From: Ectobacillus polymachus
GTDB taxonomy: Bacteria > Bacillota > Bacilli > Bacillales > Bacillaceae_G
Assembly (NCBI RefSeq): GCF_048159605.1
Contig: NZ_JBLREB010000002.1
Coordinates: 372,001 to 436,000, forward strand
Length of the DNA stretch: 64,000 nt
Reading direction: 5' to 3'
Shown in pieces: positions 32,793-42,391 of this stretch (within the stretch, counting starts at the first letter, position 1; each line of letters opens with the position of its first letter). Below the pieces are notes generated by a model that was given only the letters and a program-made list of their open reading frames with translations, did not search any database and was not told the DNA's origin. The position numbers and the translations under genes are program-made.

Positions 32793-33608
32793 CTATTTCA
32801 ATACATCATACACATCATTTTTATTTACCATGGAAACGAAGCCTTTGGATTGGCTATAGCTACTTGATGCCCTGTTAGGAGCGACTGTGAATACTTGTAA
32901 TGTGTTCTTTTGACTTTGGAAATAGCTGATCCAGTTTTGGCTCCATTCATCTTTCGCGATTATCTTACTATTAAAGTCTTCCCATAAGACGGCATCAAGA
33001 TATGGGAGAGAGGTTGTTTTCACTGTGTCGAAGCCCCAGTTTTGCATAATGAGTAAGTTTGGATTTGTTGCCTTTATATCTTTTAATAACGCAGTATAGC
33101 CATTGCGAAGGTTTGCTTGATCAATTGGCTTGTCATAGAAATAATCATCAATATCGCCAACTGTATCTAGGAAGACGCCATCCATGCCTTTTTGCGCGAC
33201 TTGTTCTTTTACCTTCGTTAATACGACGCTTCTGTAATGAGGATTCGTTATATCCATTATATATGTATTCCACTGCGGAATTTGCATTTTACTACCATTA
33301 TAATAGTAGTAATCAGAATCAGTAACTTGATTAATATGTTGAGATTCTAATTCCATTACACTTACATAGCCAAGAACCTTCGTGCCAGATTTTTTAAGCT
33401 GGCTAATTTGTTCTTTTGTAAAAGCATATGGCTCAATGATAACGGTGTTATATTGGGAGAGCTTTTGAATAGCAGTTGCAGTTGCATCGCCATAATAAAT
33501 AGTAAAGCTTTTTGATGTTAGTAATGGGTTGTTAGGTGCAGCAAATGCTGCTGCATTTGGCATACATAATGCAGCGACTAGTGTGATGATTGTAGCGAAT
33601 CGTTTCAT
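32793..33608 (-). CDS. Secreted endo-alpha-1,4-polygalactosaminidase-like hydrolase (GH114/TM1410)
   Basis: About 271 residues. A signal peptide MKRFATIITLVAALCMPNAA with AFAA cleavage site is followed by a TIM-barrel of the TM1410/GH114 family: FTIYYGDA, VLGYVSVMELES, GMDGVFLDTVGDIDDYF, LLIMQNWGFD, VLWEDFNSK. The acidic residues in FLDTVGD and WEDF are the likely catalytic ones. The same domain forms the hydrolase half of PelA in Gram-negatives; here it is a separate gene next to the pel operon. The ATG at 33608 has GGAGGAG eight bases upstream. It is controlled by a c-di-GMP riboswitch. Confidence 0.87.
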   Translation of the reverse strand: MKRFATIITLVAALCMPNAAAFAAPNNPLLTSKSFTIYYGDATATAIQKLSQYNTVIIEPYAFTKEQISQLKKSGTKVLGYVSVMELESQHINQVTDSDYYYYNGSKMQIPQWNTYIMDITNPHYRSVVLTKVKEQVAQKGMDGVFLDTVGDIDDYFYDKPIDQANLRNGYTALLKDIKATNPNLLIMQNWGFDTVKTTSLPYLDAVLWEDFNSKIIAKDEWSQNWISYFQSQKNTLQVFTVAPNRASSSYSQSKGFVSMVNKNDVYDVLK

Positions 33609-33654
33609 AGCCATTCTCCTCCGGTACGATTTTTCTCCTAAACTGTATAGAAAA

Positions 33655-33738
33655 TACGGCAGCACAGCCATCCTAGCTAGTAGCCTTAGATCTGTTGCTT
33701 TGCGTCCCTGCCTTTGGGCAGGTTTGCCATTAAGAGGA
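33655..33738 (-). ncRNA. c-di-GMP-I (GEMM-I) riboswitch upstream of the GH114 gene
   Basis: The minus strand carries the GEMM-I core: AATGGCAAACCTGCCCAAAG, then GGCAGGGACGCAAAGCAACA, CTAAGG, and a second paired arm AGGATGGCTGTGCTGCC. The conserved GGCAAACC and GGGACGCAAAGC words are decisive. About 45 bases separate it from the start codon and no clear terminator is seen, so the switch may act on translation or through a less obvious fold. Confidence 0.92.
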
Positions 33739-33755
33739 ATATTTTGTTTCATCCC

Positions 33756-33905
33756 GCTTTAACGGGCAGTAAGACCCCCACTTCAAGGCCTAGAGAAATC
33801 GGAGCAGGATAAGTGGGGGACAACTGCCCGTAAAAGTCCGTATTGGCCTTTGCTAACCCTCGGTGGGGGATAAGAAAAACCCCCACCGAGGGAAGTTTCA
33901 CTTTA
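33756..33905. repeat. Nested hairpin element between GH114 gene and galE
   Basis: Two inverted repeats: ACGGGCAGT...ACCCCCACTT paired with AAGTGGGGGA...ACTGCCCGT (33757-33833), then a perfect CCCTCGGTGGGGG ... CCCCCACCGAGGG (33857-33892). The second ends GGAAGTTTCACTTTA, a word shared with intergenic sites near 26414 and 44130. It can end galE transcription. It resembles the dispersed bcr-type repeats of the B. cereus group, though I cannot assign a subtype. Confidence 0.65.
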
Positions 33906-33956
33906 ACTATATTATAGTAAAAATGGAACAGGTTTCAATTGAACCTTTGTGAAGAT

Positions 33957-34982
33957 TTAGTTAACTTGCAATGGTTTGTAGCCATCTTTGTTTTGCGATT
34001 GCCAGTTCCATGAGTCCTTACACATGTCATCGAGTGTTCGTGTAGCCTTCCAGCCAAGCACGTAATTGGCTTTGGATGGGTCAGCAACACAAATGGCAAC
34101 GTCTCCAGGTCTACGTTCTGTAATACGATACGGAATTGTTTTTCCGGAAACTCTTTCGAAGGCTTGTACCATTTCCAGCACGCTATAGCCAGTGCCTGTT
34201 CCAAGGTTAAATGGCTCTACCCCAGTTGTATGAAGGATGTGTGCAAGGGCCTTTACATGTCCGTTTGCAAGATCGACTACATGGATATAATCTCTAACAC
34301 CGGTTCCATCCTTCGTTGGATAGTCGTTGCCAAAGACACGAAGCTCCTCTAATTTGCCTACAGCGACTTGGGTGACATATGGCATGAGGTTATTCGGAAT
34401 ACCATTCGGATCCTCCCCGATACGTCCGCTTTCATGGGCGCCAAACGGATTGAAATAGCGAAGCAGCGCAATGCTCCAGCTCGTATCTGACACAGCTAGG
34501 TCACGCAGAATTTGTTCAATCATCAGCTTTGTCTGCCCGTAAGGATTAGTGGCAGAGAGTGGAAAGTCCTCCGTAATTGGCGAGGTTTCCGGCACTCCGT
34601 ACACTGTTGCGGAGGAACTAAAGACCAAATTCTTTACATTATACTTACTCATAATCTCGCATAATACTAAGGTGCTAGTAATATTGTTGTGATAATAGGA
34701 AAGAGGCATCATCACCGATTCCCCAACCGCTTTAAAGCCAGCAAAGTGAATGACAGCCTCAATCGAATGGTTGGCAAAAATAGACTCAATCGCATCACGA
34801 TTGAGGAGATCCTCTTCATAAAACGGAAAGGACTTACCTGTTATTTCTTTTACTCGGTTCATTGATTCTATCGAACTATTAGATAAGTTATCTACAACGA
34901 CAATATCATAATTATTATGTAATAATTCTACACATGTATGACTGCCAATATAACCTGCTCCGCCTGTTACTAAGATTGCCAT
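33957..34982 (-). CDS. galE: UDP-glucose 4-epimerase
   Basis: A 341-residue short-chain epimerase: NAD site VTGGAGYIGSHTCVEL, Ser in FSSSATVYG, and catalytic YxxxK in NPYGQTKLMIEQ. It interconverts UDP-glucose/galactose or their N-acetyl forms. At the end of the pel operon it would supply UDP-GalNAc or UDP-Gal for Pel polymer. ATG 34982 follows GGAGGAGAAATTC; an in-frame TTG earlier lies in the ribosome-binding site. It starts 19 bases after pelG. Confidence 0.93.
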   Translation of the reverse strand: MAILVTGGAGYIGSHTCVELLHNNYDIVVVDNLSNSSIESMNRVKEITGKSFPFYEEDLLNRDAIESIFANHSIEAVIHFAGFKAVGESVMMPLSYYHNNITSTLVLCEIMSKYNVKNLVFSSSATVYGVPETSPITEDFPLSATNPYGQTKLMIEQILRDLAVSDTSWSIALLRYFNPFGAHESGRIGEDPNGIPNNLMPYVTQVAVGKLEELRVFGNDYPTKDGTGVRDYIHVVDLANGHVKALAHILHTTGVEPFNLGTGTGYSVLEMVQAFERVSGKTIPYRITERRPGDVAICVADPSKANYVLGWKATRTLDDMCKDSWNWQSQNKDGYKPLQVN

Positions 34983-35000
34983 GAATTTCTCCTCCAATAG

Positions 35001-36458
35001 CTAACTAAGTTTATTTAATTTTTCTGCTAGTTTCGTAAAGAACATCCGTTTTCTTGGCTGCTGATCTGGCTGACAAAATGTATAATAATCAATGTTCTGT
35101 ACATAATGAATTAGTCTTGCAAATGCGTATAAAAAGGCTATACTTGCGCCCATTACAAAGCTAATTCCATATCCATTATAACCCAGTGGTAGTAAAGCTA
35201 GGGTTACAATTAGATTAATAAGGAAAAAAATAGCGGATGTTCGCAAGGCTCCTCTGCGATCTTCAAAGTATAACAGCAAGAGGGTCAGGATAAGCACCAT
35301 CCCATTTGAGAAGGCCCCAAGTGCTGTTAGCTGAAAAATGGAGTATTCCATTTGATTGCTGTTCGTTTGGGAAATAAAGATCCAAGCACTGAAAATAATA
35401 AGTAAGGTAATGATTCCTTGATTGCGAATAAGGCGGTATACTTCCTGCCGCATGACGACAATCATCGAATCCCTCAATTCTAGAATTTGATGCAAGGTTC
35501 CGCCGCTATTTACTGCTCCGTAATATTTCTTATAACGCTCATAGAATCTCGTTTCAACCGATACGACAAAGAACACATAGGTAGGCAGAATGGTTAAGTA
35601 AGCCCAGAACACGGTGGTATCATAAATGGGATGATACAGAAAGCTACCTGCAACGACTTCGCGTCCTTCCCCAAACCAAATGACAAAATTACACGTCCAA
35701 ATGCCAAGATTATATAAGAACCCCGTCCAAAACAATTCTGGAAACTTATCGATGTACGATAAGAATGTATACGGATTGTCCAGCTTAGACGTAGGGAACA
35801 TTCTCATCATCACGATGCTTAGCCAGACTAGTGTAATAAATATGCCGCTTGTAAAGCTGGTAAGCAGCAAGAAGGCATAGCCATGAGGAATGCCAAGCTG
35901 CAAATGGAAAAAGGAGATAACAAGGATTTCTAACACGAAAACGACTGATCCCGTTAAAAAAGCGTAGGCGATGGACTGATAGTCCTTTGCCGCCGTTAAG
36001 TAAATCGATTGAATCCAAATAATATGTAACCCCAAAAATAAAAATAGCATCATAAATTTATAATAAAGGGGAAGCGTTGTGAAACAAGCAAAGATCAACC
36101 AAAGAACAAATGCGCATATAAGTACAAGCTTCGTCATGCCAATGAAGGAAGGGTAGATGCGATCGGTCTTTTGTTCATAAAGGAGATCAGCTACATACCG
36201 GGTGACAATTAACTGCAATCCTCCATACACAATGAGAGAGAAAATAAAGCAATACGAGAGTGATATCGTAAATAGTTTTTGTTCCTCTATTGGAATGGTG
36301 TGAAAAAGACTAAGAAGATAGCGCGAGCCTGTTATGGATAAAATCACAATCAACCATGGACCAGCTGTTACAAATAGCGAAAACCCATAGGCCTTGACGC
36401 GGGAAGAGAGATAGTCTTCTTGAAACAATTTCTGTAAACGAAATCCTATTCCTGCCAT
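35001..36458 (-). CDS. pelG: Pel polysaccharide polymer-associated membrane protein PelG
   Basis: A 485-residue membrane protein of about 12 helices from the PelG/exopolysaccharide (MOP flippase) family. It starts MAGIGFRLQKLFQEDYLSSR, the highly typical PelG N-terminus, and has WTCNFVIWFGEGREVVAGSF centrally. With PelF and PelD/E it forms the inner-membrane synthase and export complex. Its ATG overlaps the end of pelF by 13 bases with GGGGGAG upstream. Confidence 0.92.
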   Translation of the reverse strand: MAGIGFRLQKLFQEDYLSSRVKAYGFSLFVTAGPWLIVILSITGSRYLLSLFHTIPIEEQKLFTISLSYCFIFSLIVYGGLQLIVTRYVADLLYEQKTDRIYPSFIGMTKLVLICAFVLWLIFACFTTLPLYYKFMMLFLFLGLHIIWIQSIYLTAAKDYQSIAYAFLTGSVVFVLEILVISFFHLQLGIPHGYAFLLLTSFTSGIFITLVWLSIVMMRMFPTSKLDNPYTFLSYIDKFPELFWTGFLYNLGIWTCNFVIWFGEGREVVAGSFLYHPIYDTTVFWAYLTILPTYVFFVVSVETRFYERYKKYYGAVNSGGTLHQILELRDSMIVVMRQEVYRLIRNQGIITLLIIFSAWIFISQTNSNQMEYSIFQLTALGAFSNGMVLILTLLLLYFEDRRGALRTSAIFFLINLIVTLALLPLGYNGYGISFVMGASIAFLYAFARLIHYVQNIDYYTFCQPDQQPRKRMFFTKLAEKLNKLS

Positions 36459-37867
36459 GCTTTGCTCCCCCTTTCTTCATATAAGCTGCGATAGCTGGCA
36501 ATGACATTTGTTAGCTGATAATGGTGTTCGATGCGTATGCGCCCGTTATCACCAAATATGCGGATATTTTCCGGATGACGATCGTACCATTCGATATAGG
36601 AAGCCACTTGTTCAGGCGATACAGGCGGAACGATAAAGCCGCATTGACCAAGCGTATCTTCCTCTTGTCCAAACACGAGCTCTTTACAGGAACCAACATC
36701 AGTGGCAATCCACGGGATGCCGGCAGCCATTCCTTCTAGCATCGCTAGCGGTTGACCTTCTGATACGCTTGTTAGCACGAGAATGTCTGTTTTCGTTAAA
36801 TATTCCTTAATATTGACCCGGCCAGTCATGATAACATATTTCTCTAGCTTTAATTGTTGAATCAACTCGCGGCACTCCTTGGCATACTCGGGTTCCTCCG
36901 CGTCAGGACCAAGTAAGTAGAATACAAACGGAATCTTTTTGTCCGCTACTATCTTGGCCGCGTAAATCATCGTCTTAATGTCTTTAATCGGTACAACGCG
37001 GATAATTGCGGAAATGATAAGGGAATCAGTATCTCCCGCTTCTTTCCGAAGACCTTGATAGTCTGCTATATTCACACCATTTGGGATAATGCGTAATTTA
37101 TGTGCAGGAGCTCCTAGCTCCCGCTGATATTGACTGTTACGTTCGAACAGCGTAATGATATCGCTGGCCTGTTCGTAAGCCTGACGCGACAAATGATGGA
37201 AAAAGGAAATCCAGCGATTTTTATATTCAGCAGGAATCCAGCTGGATTGAAGGATTTCCTCCTCACGCTCCCGCGTATAGATGCCATGCTCGGTTACAAT
37301 ATACGGTATGTGCAAAGCTTGACTCATCGCTGCCCCTAGTAAGCCGCCATATCCAGTAGCAGTTGCGTGTACGATATCGAGCTTTGGAAAATGAACTTGC
37401 AGAATTTGAATAATCGGAGTGAACATCGCTCTCCACATCCAAAAATAGTCTAAAAACGAACCACTGCTTTGTTCATATAGATAGCTTTCCTTTACAATTT
37501 CATAGAATTCCGGACTTTCAAAAAAGGCATCTAGCGTTCCGAGCTTATGCGGATTTGCTAATAAATCCAATGCTTTAGGATTTGCAGATTGAAAGGTAAA
37601 CCACTTCTGAAGCAGCTCTACCTCTTCTTTCGTTAGCGAGGGCTTTATCAATATGCTTGTTGTTTCAGATTGTAAAGGAATCACAATGACTTCTCTCACA
37701 TTGTCTGGAAGCGTATATTGATAGTCCTTTTCTGTTTTTATCGTTGGTACAATAGCGATAATCGTAAACTCATGTTCTTGAAATTGCTGCATAATCATTT
37801 GCACCCAGCTGGCAACCCCGCCGCTGACAAATGGATAGCTACCTTCCACAATGATTCCGATGTGCAT
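36446..37867 (-). CDS. pelF: Pel glycosyltransferase PelF
   Basis: A 473-residue GT4-family cytoplasmic glycosyltransferase. The start MHIGIIVEGSYPFVSGGVAS is the PelF signature. The C-terminal half has GRVNIKEYLTKTDILVLTSV, then SEGQPLAMLEGMAAGIPWIA with the EX7E-type glutamates. It polymerises N-acetylgalactosamine-type sugars from UDP donors. It is coupled to pelA (3 bases apart) and pelG (overlap). Confidence 0.93.
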   Translation of the reverse strand: MHIGIIVEGSYPFVSGGVASWVQMIMQQFQEHEFTIIAIVPTIKTEKDYQYTLPDNVREVIVIPLQSETTSILIKPSLTKEEVELLQKWFTFQSANPKALDLLANPHKLGTLDAFFESPEFYEIVKESYLYEQSSGSFLDYFWMWRAMFTPIIQILQVHFPKLDIVHATATGYGGLLGAAMSQALHIPYIVTEHGIYTREREEEILQSSWIPAEYKNRWISFFHHLSRQAYEQASDIITLFERNSQYQRELGAPAHKLRIIPNGVNIADYQGLRKEAGDTDSLIISAIIRVVPIKDIKTMIYAAKIVADKKIPFVFYLLGPDAEEPEYAKECRELIQQLKLEKYVIMTGRVNIKEYLTKTDILVLTSVSEGQPLAMLEGMAAGIPWIATDVGSCKELVFGQEEDTLGQCGFIVPPVSPEQVASYIEWYDRHPENIRIFGDNGRIRIEHHYQLTNVIASYRSLYEERGSKAWQE

Positions 37868-37870
37868 CTT

Positions 37871-39703
37871 CTAAGCTCCTTTGATTGAAATTGTCGCTTC
37901 AGCCTTTGTTAGTTTTACGCTGTAAAGCTGCGGCTCTAATTGAGTCACTACTCCAAACGGGAAGGTTCCCGTATCGAGTTTCTTGCCGTCCTCAACGCGA
38001 ATGATAACAGAAGATTGAGAAGGGATTCCTTTGTAGGCAACATGGATTGCGTTGTCCTCATAGGATACGAGAATATCTCCCTTTTCATAGGACTTCATTA
38101 ATTCCGTAGCCTCGCTTTGCGTCATGCTTTGGAGCTGTGGGTACAGCGTATGGACATCCTTAACCATAGATCGATAGCCTTGAAATAAATCATTCCAAGG
38201 AAGACCATGAGATCGATCTTCATCTAACACATCATCTGGATGAACGAAATGAGAAACGACGCCGAAATTCGCAACTACATCCGCCATCGTAAAGCGATCT
38301 TCATCCGTTGCGATATATCCACTCGTAACGCGAGGAAAATTATAAATACTTGGATACGTTGGATCCTTTCCATATTCTTGAATGTAGCTGCCATTCTTAT
38401 TGCTTCCTATATACACGGATGAGATCGTTTGTAAATTCGGGACCGCATGGTAAAGTGAATCGAGTCCCGTCTTATTCAAAATATTAGAAGGAGGGACGTA
38501 TGTCAGTAGATTCTCATTTGGAAAAAAGCCGTGTACCAAATCCTGCAATTGTGAAAGAGAACTTTGCATATTTGCTTCGTTATCCCAGGGTACATAATGA
38601 AGAGCCTTGTCAACTGGTTCCGATTTAAGCACAAGCGGCTGATGATTATAGCCATGAAGGCCAATTTCTCCGCCTTTTTCCAAAAGCTCTCTGCCAAAAA
38701 GGAGGTATGTATTCTTATCTTCATCGGCAAGGCTTGCAAATGGAGGTTTCACCTGATTTTCGTAAGTTTCAATTGCAACCCCGGTAAACTTTATACCAAA
38801 TTCATCGGATAAGCTTTTCATATCTTTCCACCAATAGTTTTTGTAGAAGGATTCCTTCGTAACATCGCCTTTTACAATATTCTTGGGCAAATCGCCATTT
38901 GGAATAGGGGCAGGGAAGTCATCGATATACATCAACTGTGCGCCTAATTGAGCTGTTGTGAATGCTGGGAAAATCGTTCCGAGCGATTGCACGAACAAAC
39001 CTCGCCCCAGTTTATCATTGAGAGCAGTCGTATTCCAATAGAGTACATTTCCCTTGCTAAAAGGATGAGTCCACATAATCGGTGTATGCTGAGCGGTCAT
39101 CCATGTCGTCGTTGTATTTGCATCGAGAAAGTAGTCGATTGAACTATGAAGAAACAGATCGGAATTGTCTGGAATATTCGGATAACCAGGGAACAATGGC
39201 TTTTTGAACGTTAATCCCTTTACTTCTGTAAATCCTTTTGAATCGATAATACCGAACAAAGGATACCATGATGGATCAAAATCGATTCGGTTGGCAAGAA
39301 TCAATCTTCCGCCATTTTCTACAAATTTCTGAATGTCCTCCTTAGGAAGGCCATTCGGATTTTCTCCGGCAAGAATTAGTCCCGTATACGGGGATGGCTG
39401 AAGGGTATGAATATCCTGCAAGGAAATATCTGTATAATGGATATGAGCGTAATCCATTGCCTTCTTCGTGTTAGATGCCACCATTTTCCCAAGATCATCC
39501 CCGGTTTGTGCATAGTAGAGCTGAATTTGCTGCCCTTTTTGTACAGGATTTGTTGCCTGCATAAGTTCAAGCCTAGCAGGCTGCGGCTTTTTAACTGCAA
39601 TATCTCGATACAAGGCGTCAGAACGCAAAAATATGATGAGGAAAACAGCAACGCAAAGCAAGCTGCCAATTATCCATAGAATAGCATTAGAGCTTTTGTT
39701 CAA
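37871..39703 (-). CDS. pelA: PelA-type polysaccharide deacetylase (DUF2194)
   Basis: About 610 residues. An N-terminal membrane anchor (AILWIIGSLLCVAVFLIIFL) is followed by a surface-exposed part with a DUF2194/PelA deacetylase domain: metal-site motif MYIDDFPAP, the GLHGYNHQP histidines, and HFVHPDDVL. It lacks the GH114 hydrolase half found in Pseudomonas PelA; that activity sits in the separate gene at 32793. I start at TTG 39703 because GGGAGG lies eight bases upstream. It overlaps the end of pelE by 17 bases. Confidence 0.88.
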   Translation of the reverse strand: MNKSSNAILWIIGSLLCVAVFLIIFLRSDALYRDIAVKKPQPARLELMQATNPVQKGQQIQLYYAQTGDDLGKMVASNTKKAMDYAHIHYTDISLQDIHTLQPSPYTGLILAGENPNGLPKEDIQKFVENGGRLILANRIDFDPSWYPLFGIIDSKGFTEVKGLTFKKPLFPGYPNIPDNSDLFLHSSIDYFLDANTTTTWMTAQHTPIMWTHPFSKGNVLYWNTTALNDKLGRGLFVQSLGTIFPAFTTAQLGAQLMYIDDFPAPIPNGDLPKNIVKGDVTKESFYKNYWWKDMKSLSDEFGIKFTGVAIETYENQVKPPFASLADEDKNTYLLFGRELLEKGGEIGLHGYNHQPLVLKSEPVDKALHYVPWDNEANMQSSLSQLQDLVHGFFPNENLLTYVPPSNILNKTGLDSLYHAVPNLQTISSVYIGSNKNGSYIQEYGKDPTYPSIYNFPRVTSGYIATDEDRFTMADVVANFGVVSHFVHPDDVLDEDRSHGLPWNDLFQGYRSMVKDVHTLYPQLQSMTQSEATELMKSYEKGDILVSYEDNAIHVAYKGIPSQSSVIIRVEDGKKLDTGTFPFGVVTQLEPQLYSVKLTKAEATISIKGA

Positions 39704-40610
39704 GGTGGATGCCTCCCATCTGTTGGACAAATTGTTGATATGAATAGGGCAAATGATCATATACGTTTCTCTCGGCTACTAGATCGAGGAGGTTGTACAG
39801 CTTGATCCACCGTTTCTGGTCATAATAAATTTTAAGCAAGCCAATATACCCATATTTTGTCTCTGGGTATGTTTCTACTAGGTGGTAGAATTGTTCTTCC
39901 GCCTCAAAAAATTTACCTTGGATCATCAGAATTTTTCCGTAGTAATACGTAAAGATGGGGTCATTCGCAAATTGCTTTGCAAGCTGCAGCATAATTGGGC
40001 TGCACTCATCCATCACTTCTGCCATTTGCCGCGGAGATAGCAGATCACTTTCTAGATAACGCATATAATAGGATAGCAATTGATGTGTCATTTCTGTTTG
40101 CTTTGGGTCTTGATAGAATAGGGACTTTGCATAATCGATTTGCTTTCGGTAACGATCATGTAATACTTGAATCGTTGTGGCCGCATAGTGAACGGTTTCT
40201 GGATCCTTTTGAAGCAGTGCGGCCTTTAATAGCTTTCCTTCCTTCGCAACAGAAGACGAGCTCACTTGTACAATGAGCTGCTTTTGTATGTCAGACTGTT
40301 CGAGCTGCATACCTGTCGAAAAAGGGGTTAGTTCCATGTCCTGCTTTGCCGATACATAGATATCTTCATAGTTTTGAACGGTAAAGGATATATAATCGGA
40401 GTATTCGCTTAGCCATTTTCCTTTGCTTTGCCTCGGACGAAGCTTTGCGAGAAGCAACGCTGCAAGCAGCCCGATGATGGGAAAGGCAAGAGAGAGAATG
40501 AAGCCAAACTCAAGTTGTCCTCTTTTTTCCTTCCTTATCCTTTTTTTGATTATGAGAAAAACGATGCTAACAAGTATAAGATAGAGAAGATAGAGTACAA
40601 TCCAAATCAT
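39687..40610 (-). CDS. pelE: PelE, TPR-containing membrane protein
   Basis: A 307-residue protein with two N-terminal helices (about 2-20 and 33-55) and a cytoplasmic helical-repeat region (TPR-like, with units such as FTYYYGKILMIQGKFFEAEE and YGYIGLLKIYYDQKRWIKLY). This matches PelE, which links PelD with the synthase. Its ATG overlaps the stop of pelD (ATGA), a sign of coupled translation. Confidence 0.87.
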   Translation of the reverse strand: MIWIVLYLLYLILVSIVFLIIKKRIRKEKRGQLEFGFILSLAFPIIGLLAALLLAKLRPRQSKGKWLSEYSDYISFTVQNYEDIYVSAKQDMELTPFSTGMQLEQSDIQKQLIVQVSSSSVAKEGKLLKAALLQKDPETVHYAATTIQVLHDRYRKQIDYAKSLFYQDPKQTEMTHQLLSYYMRYLESDLLSPRQMAEVMDECSPIMLQLAKQFANDPIFTYYYGKILMIQGKFFEAEEQFYHLVETYPETKYGYIGLLKIYYDQKRWIKLYNLLDLVAERNVYDHLPYSYQQFVQQMGGIHLEQKL

Positions 40611-41836
40611 GGTTGCAGCACCCCTTCTCTTATAAGGGCGTGTTTCATCCGATCTTTTACTAAGGGCAGATTTTGTTCTTCTGTACCTGGTAAAAGTACG
40701 AGAAGAGTCTGCCTATTGGCGTCATAGCCAACCATATCAATTTCCCGCAATTGTTTCTGTAAGGTCGCATTGATTTGTACTAAAGAATGTCTAGGAATTG
40801 ATAATTCAAAATAGGAATAGGGGAATCCTAATTCTTCGAAGCGTTCCTTTTCAATATGTAGCAAGTGTTCAAATTCTACTTCATAATAGATATTCGTTCC
40901 TGGGAATACACGATTTGCTTGATCTGCTAACCACAGTTCGGAAGCATAATCCAGTCTGTCACCTACTAGACGTAAAAACCAGGTGAATAGCTCGAATTGT
41001 TGGGAGGTTACCTTTACAAAATCAATTTCATCCAGAAACACGACATATTGAATCTTTCCGTTCACTGTGATTGGTCCAATAAGAGTCGGCGCATACTTCG
41101 TATCATTGCGTGTTCGGTAACAGGGCTTGTTCTCCGCTAGTGTTTGTTTAATAACAGGCGATGCCTTCTCCACAAAAATAGATTGCAGAAAGGTTTCACT
41201 GTTTTGGTCCGAACGGAGCTTAAGCCGAAGCGACTGCAACCTATCGTCCACTGTGTAGATCGCAATTTTGTTAGCGCCAAAGTATTGCTTTAAGATATGC
41301 GTCGCTTCATTTAATACAAGCTCAGGATGGGTATGATTCAATGCTTTAAACATATGAAACATCGTATCAAAATGGTGATTGGATTCTAGAACACGTGATT
41401 TTAACGTCATTCTCGTTTCGTTTAATTGATCAATCGTGCGCTTGAATTGTTCATTTTCTCTCGTAAGCTCACGATTCACCATGTGAATATCTTCATAACG
41501 TTCTTTCCCTGAGGTAGTCATCAATCCGATGTACGCCCCAACCAACAGTAAGAAGCCCCAACTCATCCACTGCGCTGCAGAGAAGAAATAGAGCAAGATA
41601 TCATCGCCTCTTTGCATGCCAATGAAAAGACTAGCTAGAATTGCTTCTAAAAATGTGAATAGAGCGATATATAGTCCATATTGAACGGAAAACAGTACGA
41701 TAATAAATGTTAGCACGAAATATTCATAGGCGGGCGATGGAAAGTGGAAACTTACAGATAGAATACATAGGACGATTAGTGTTAAAGTGGGTTCCATTAG
41801 TTTTCGGAGCAAATTGGTTTGTCGATAATACATCAT
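40607..41836 (-). CDS. pelD: PelD, c-di-GMP receptor
   Basis: A 409-residue protein with four N-terminal helices (about 15-105), a coiled linker, a GAF domain (about 155-295) and a degenerate GGDEF domain (about 310-405). The catalytic GGDEF motif is absent, but the inhibitory-site RxxD is kept (REID, 364-367), the c-di-GMP contact known from PelD. It is the first gene of the operon. Binding of c-di-GMP, probably made by the GGDEF protein at 30497, would switch on Pel synthesis after translation. Confidence 0.92.
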   Translation of the reverse strand: MMYYRQTNLLRKLMEPTLTLIVLCILSVSFHFPSPAYEYFVLTFIIVLFSVQYGLYIALFTFLEAILASLFIGMQRGDDILLYFFSAAQWMSWGFLLLVGAYIGLMTTSGKERYEDIHMVNRELTRENEQFKRTIDQLNETRMTLKSRVLESNHHFDTMFHMFKALNHTHPELVLNEATHILKQYFGANKIAIYTVDDRLQSLRLKLRSDQNSETFLQSIFVEKASPVIKQTLAENKPCYRTRNDTKYAPTLIGPITVNGKIQYVVFLDEIDFVKVTSQQFELFTWFLRLVGDRLDYASELWLADQANRVFPGTNIYYEVEFEHLLHIEKERFEELGFPYSYFELSIPRHSLVQINATLQKQLREIDMVGYDANRQTLLVLLPGTEEQNLPLVKDRMKHALIREGVLQP

Positions 41837-42391
41837 AACTACCTTCTTTCATTCAGAGGGCTCTATTATTTTTCAATATATTTTAACATATATTTTAGCG
41901 GTCATCTGTAATGGAGAATAAAGGTTGTTTTTTCATAATAGTATGTGTATTTTAAAGGAAACGCCGATTTTTTTTCTATATATTTCTTTATATGTTATTA
42001 ATTAGTCGTACTATTATTTCTTTATTTTTCCATTTGCGTTAGTGCAGTTCGAATAGGTAGAATAGAAACTACAATTCTATTAAGAGCAAACATTATATAA
42101 TTGCATAGGATGAAAGAATTTTACGATTGCTGCCTGAAGGAAGGCGAATATTTCTCGAAGAATAACGGAAACGGCTGGCGAAAAAGTAAAATTATTTTAC
42201 AAATCCCGCTTGTTTTCATTAGAATTTCACTCTCTTTTTGTTATACTGTTCTATGTGCAGGGATAGCTCGTAGAAAATATATGAAGAAACTTATAAAAAG
42301 TAGGGGTTCGTATGTAACAACAAAGTTTGACAGCGTTCCTCATTAATAGTAAAACAATAACAGACTACTTCCACGTTAGGAGGAAAGCGTC
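41837..42391. other. Intergenic region between pelD and the FtsW-like gene
   Basis: A 550-base AT-rich region that must hold the pel promoter (minus strand) and the ftsW-like promoter. For the latter I see TTGACA (42327-42332), 17 bases, TAAAAC (42350-42355). A weak open frame at 42101-42346 has no ribosome-binding site or recognisable family. No riboswitch core was seen upstream of pelD. Confidence 0.5.

Noticed and set aside
41837..42000. A c-di-GMP riboswitch upstream of pelD
   Set aside because: The core words GGCAAACC and GACGCAAAG are not present there; the only copy found is upstream of the GH114 gene.
42101..42346. 81-residue frame upstream of the FtsW-like gene
   Set aside because: No ribosome-binding site, unusual composition, no family seen; it overlaps the likely promoter of the next gene.
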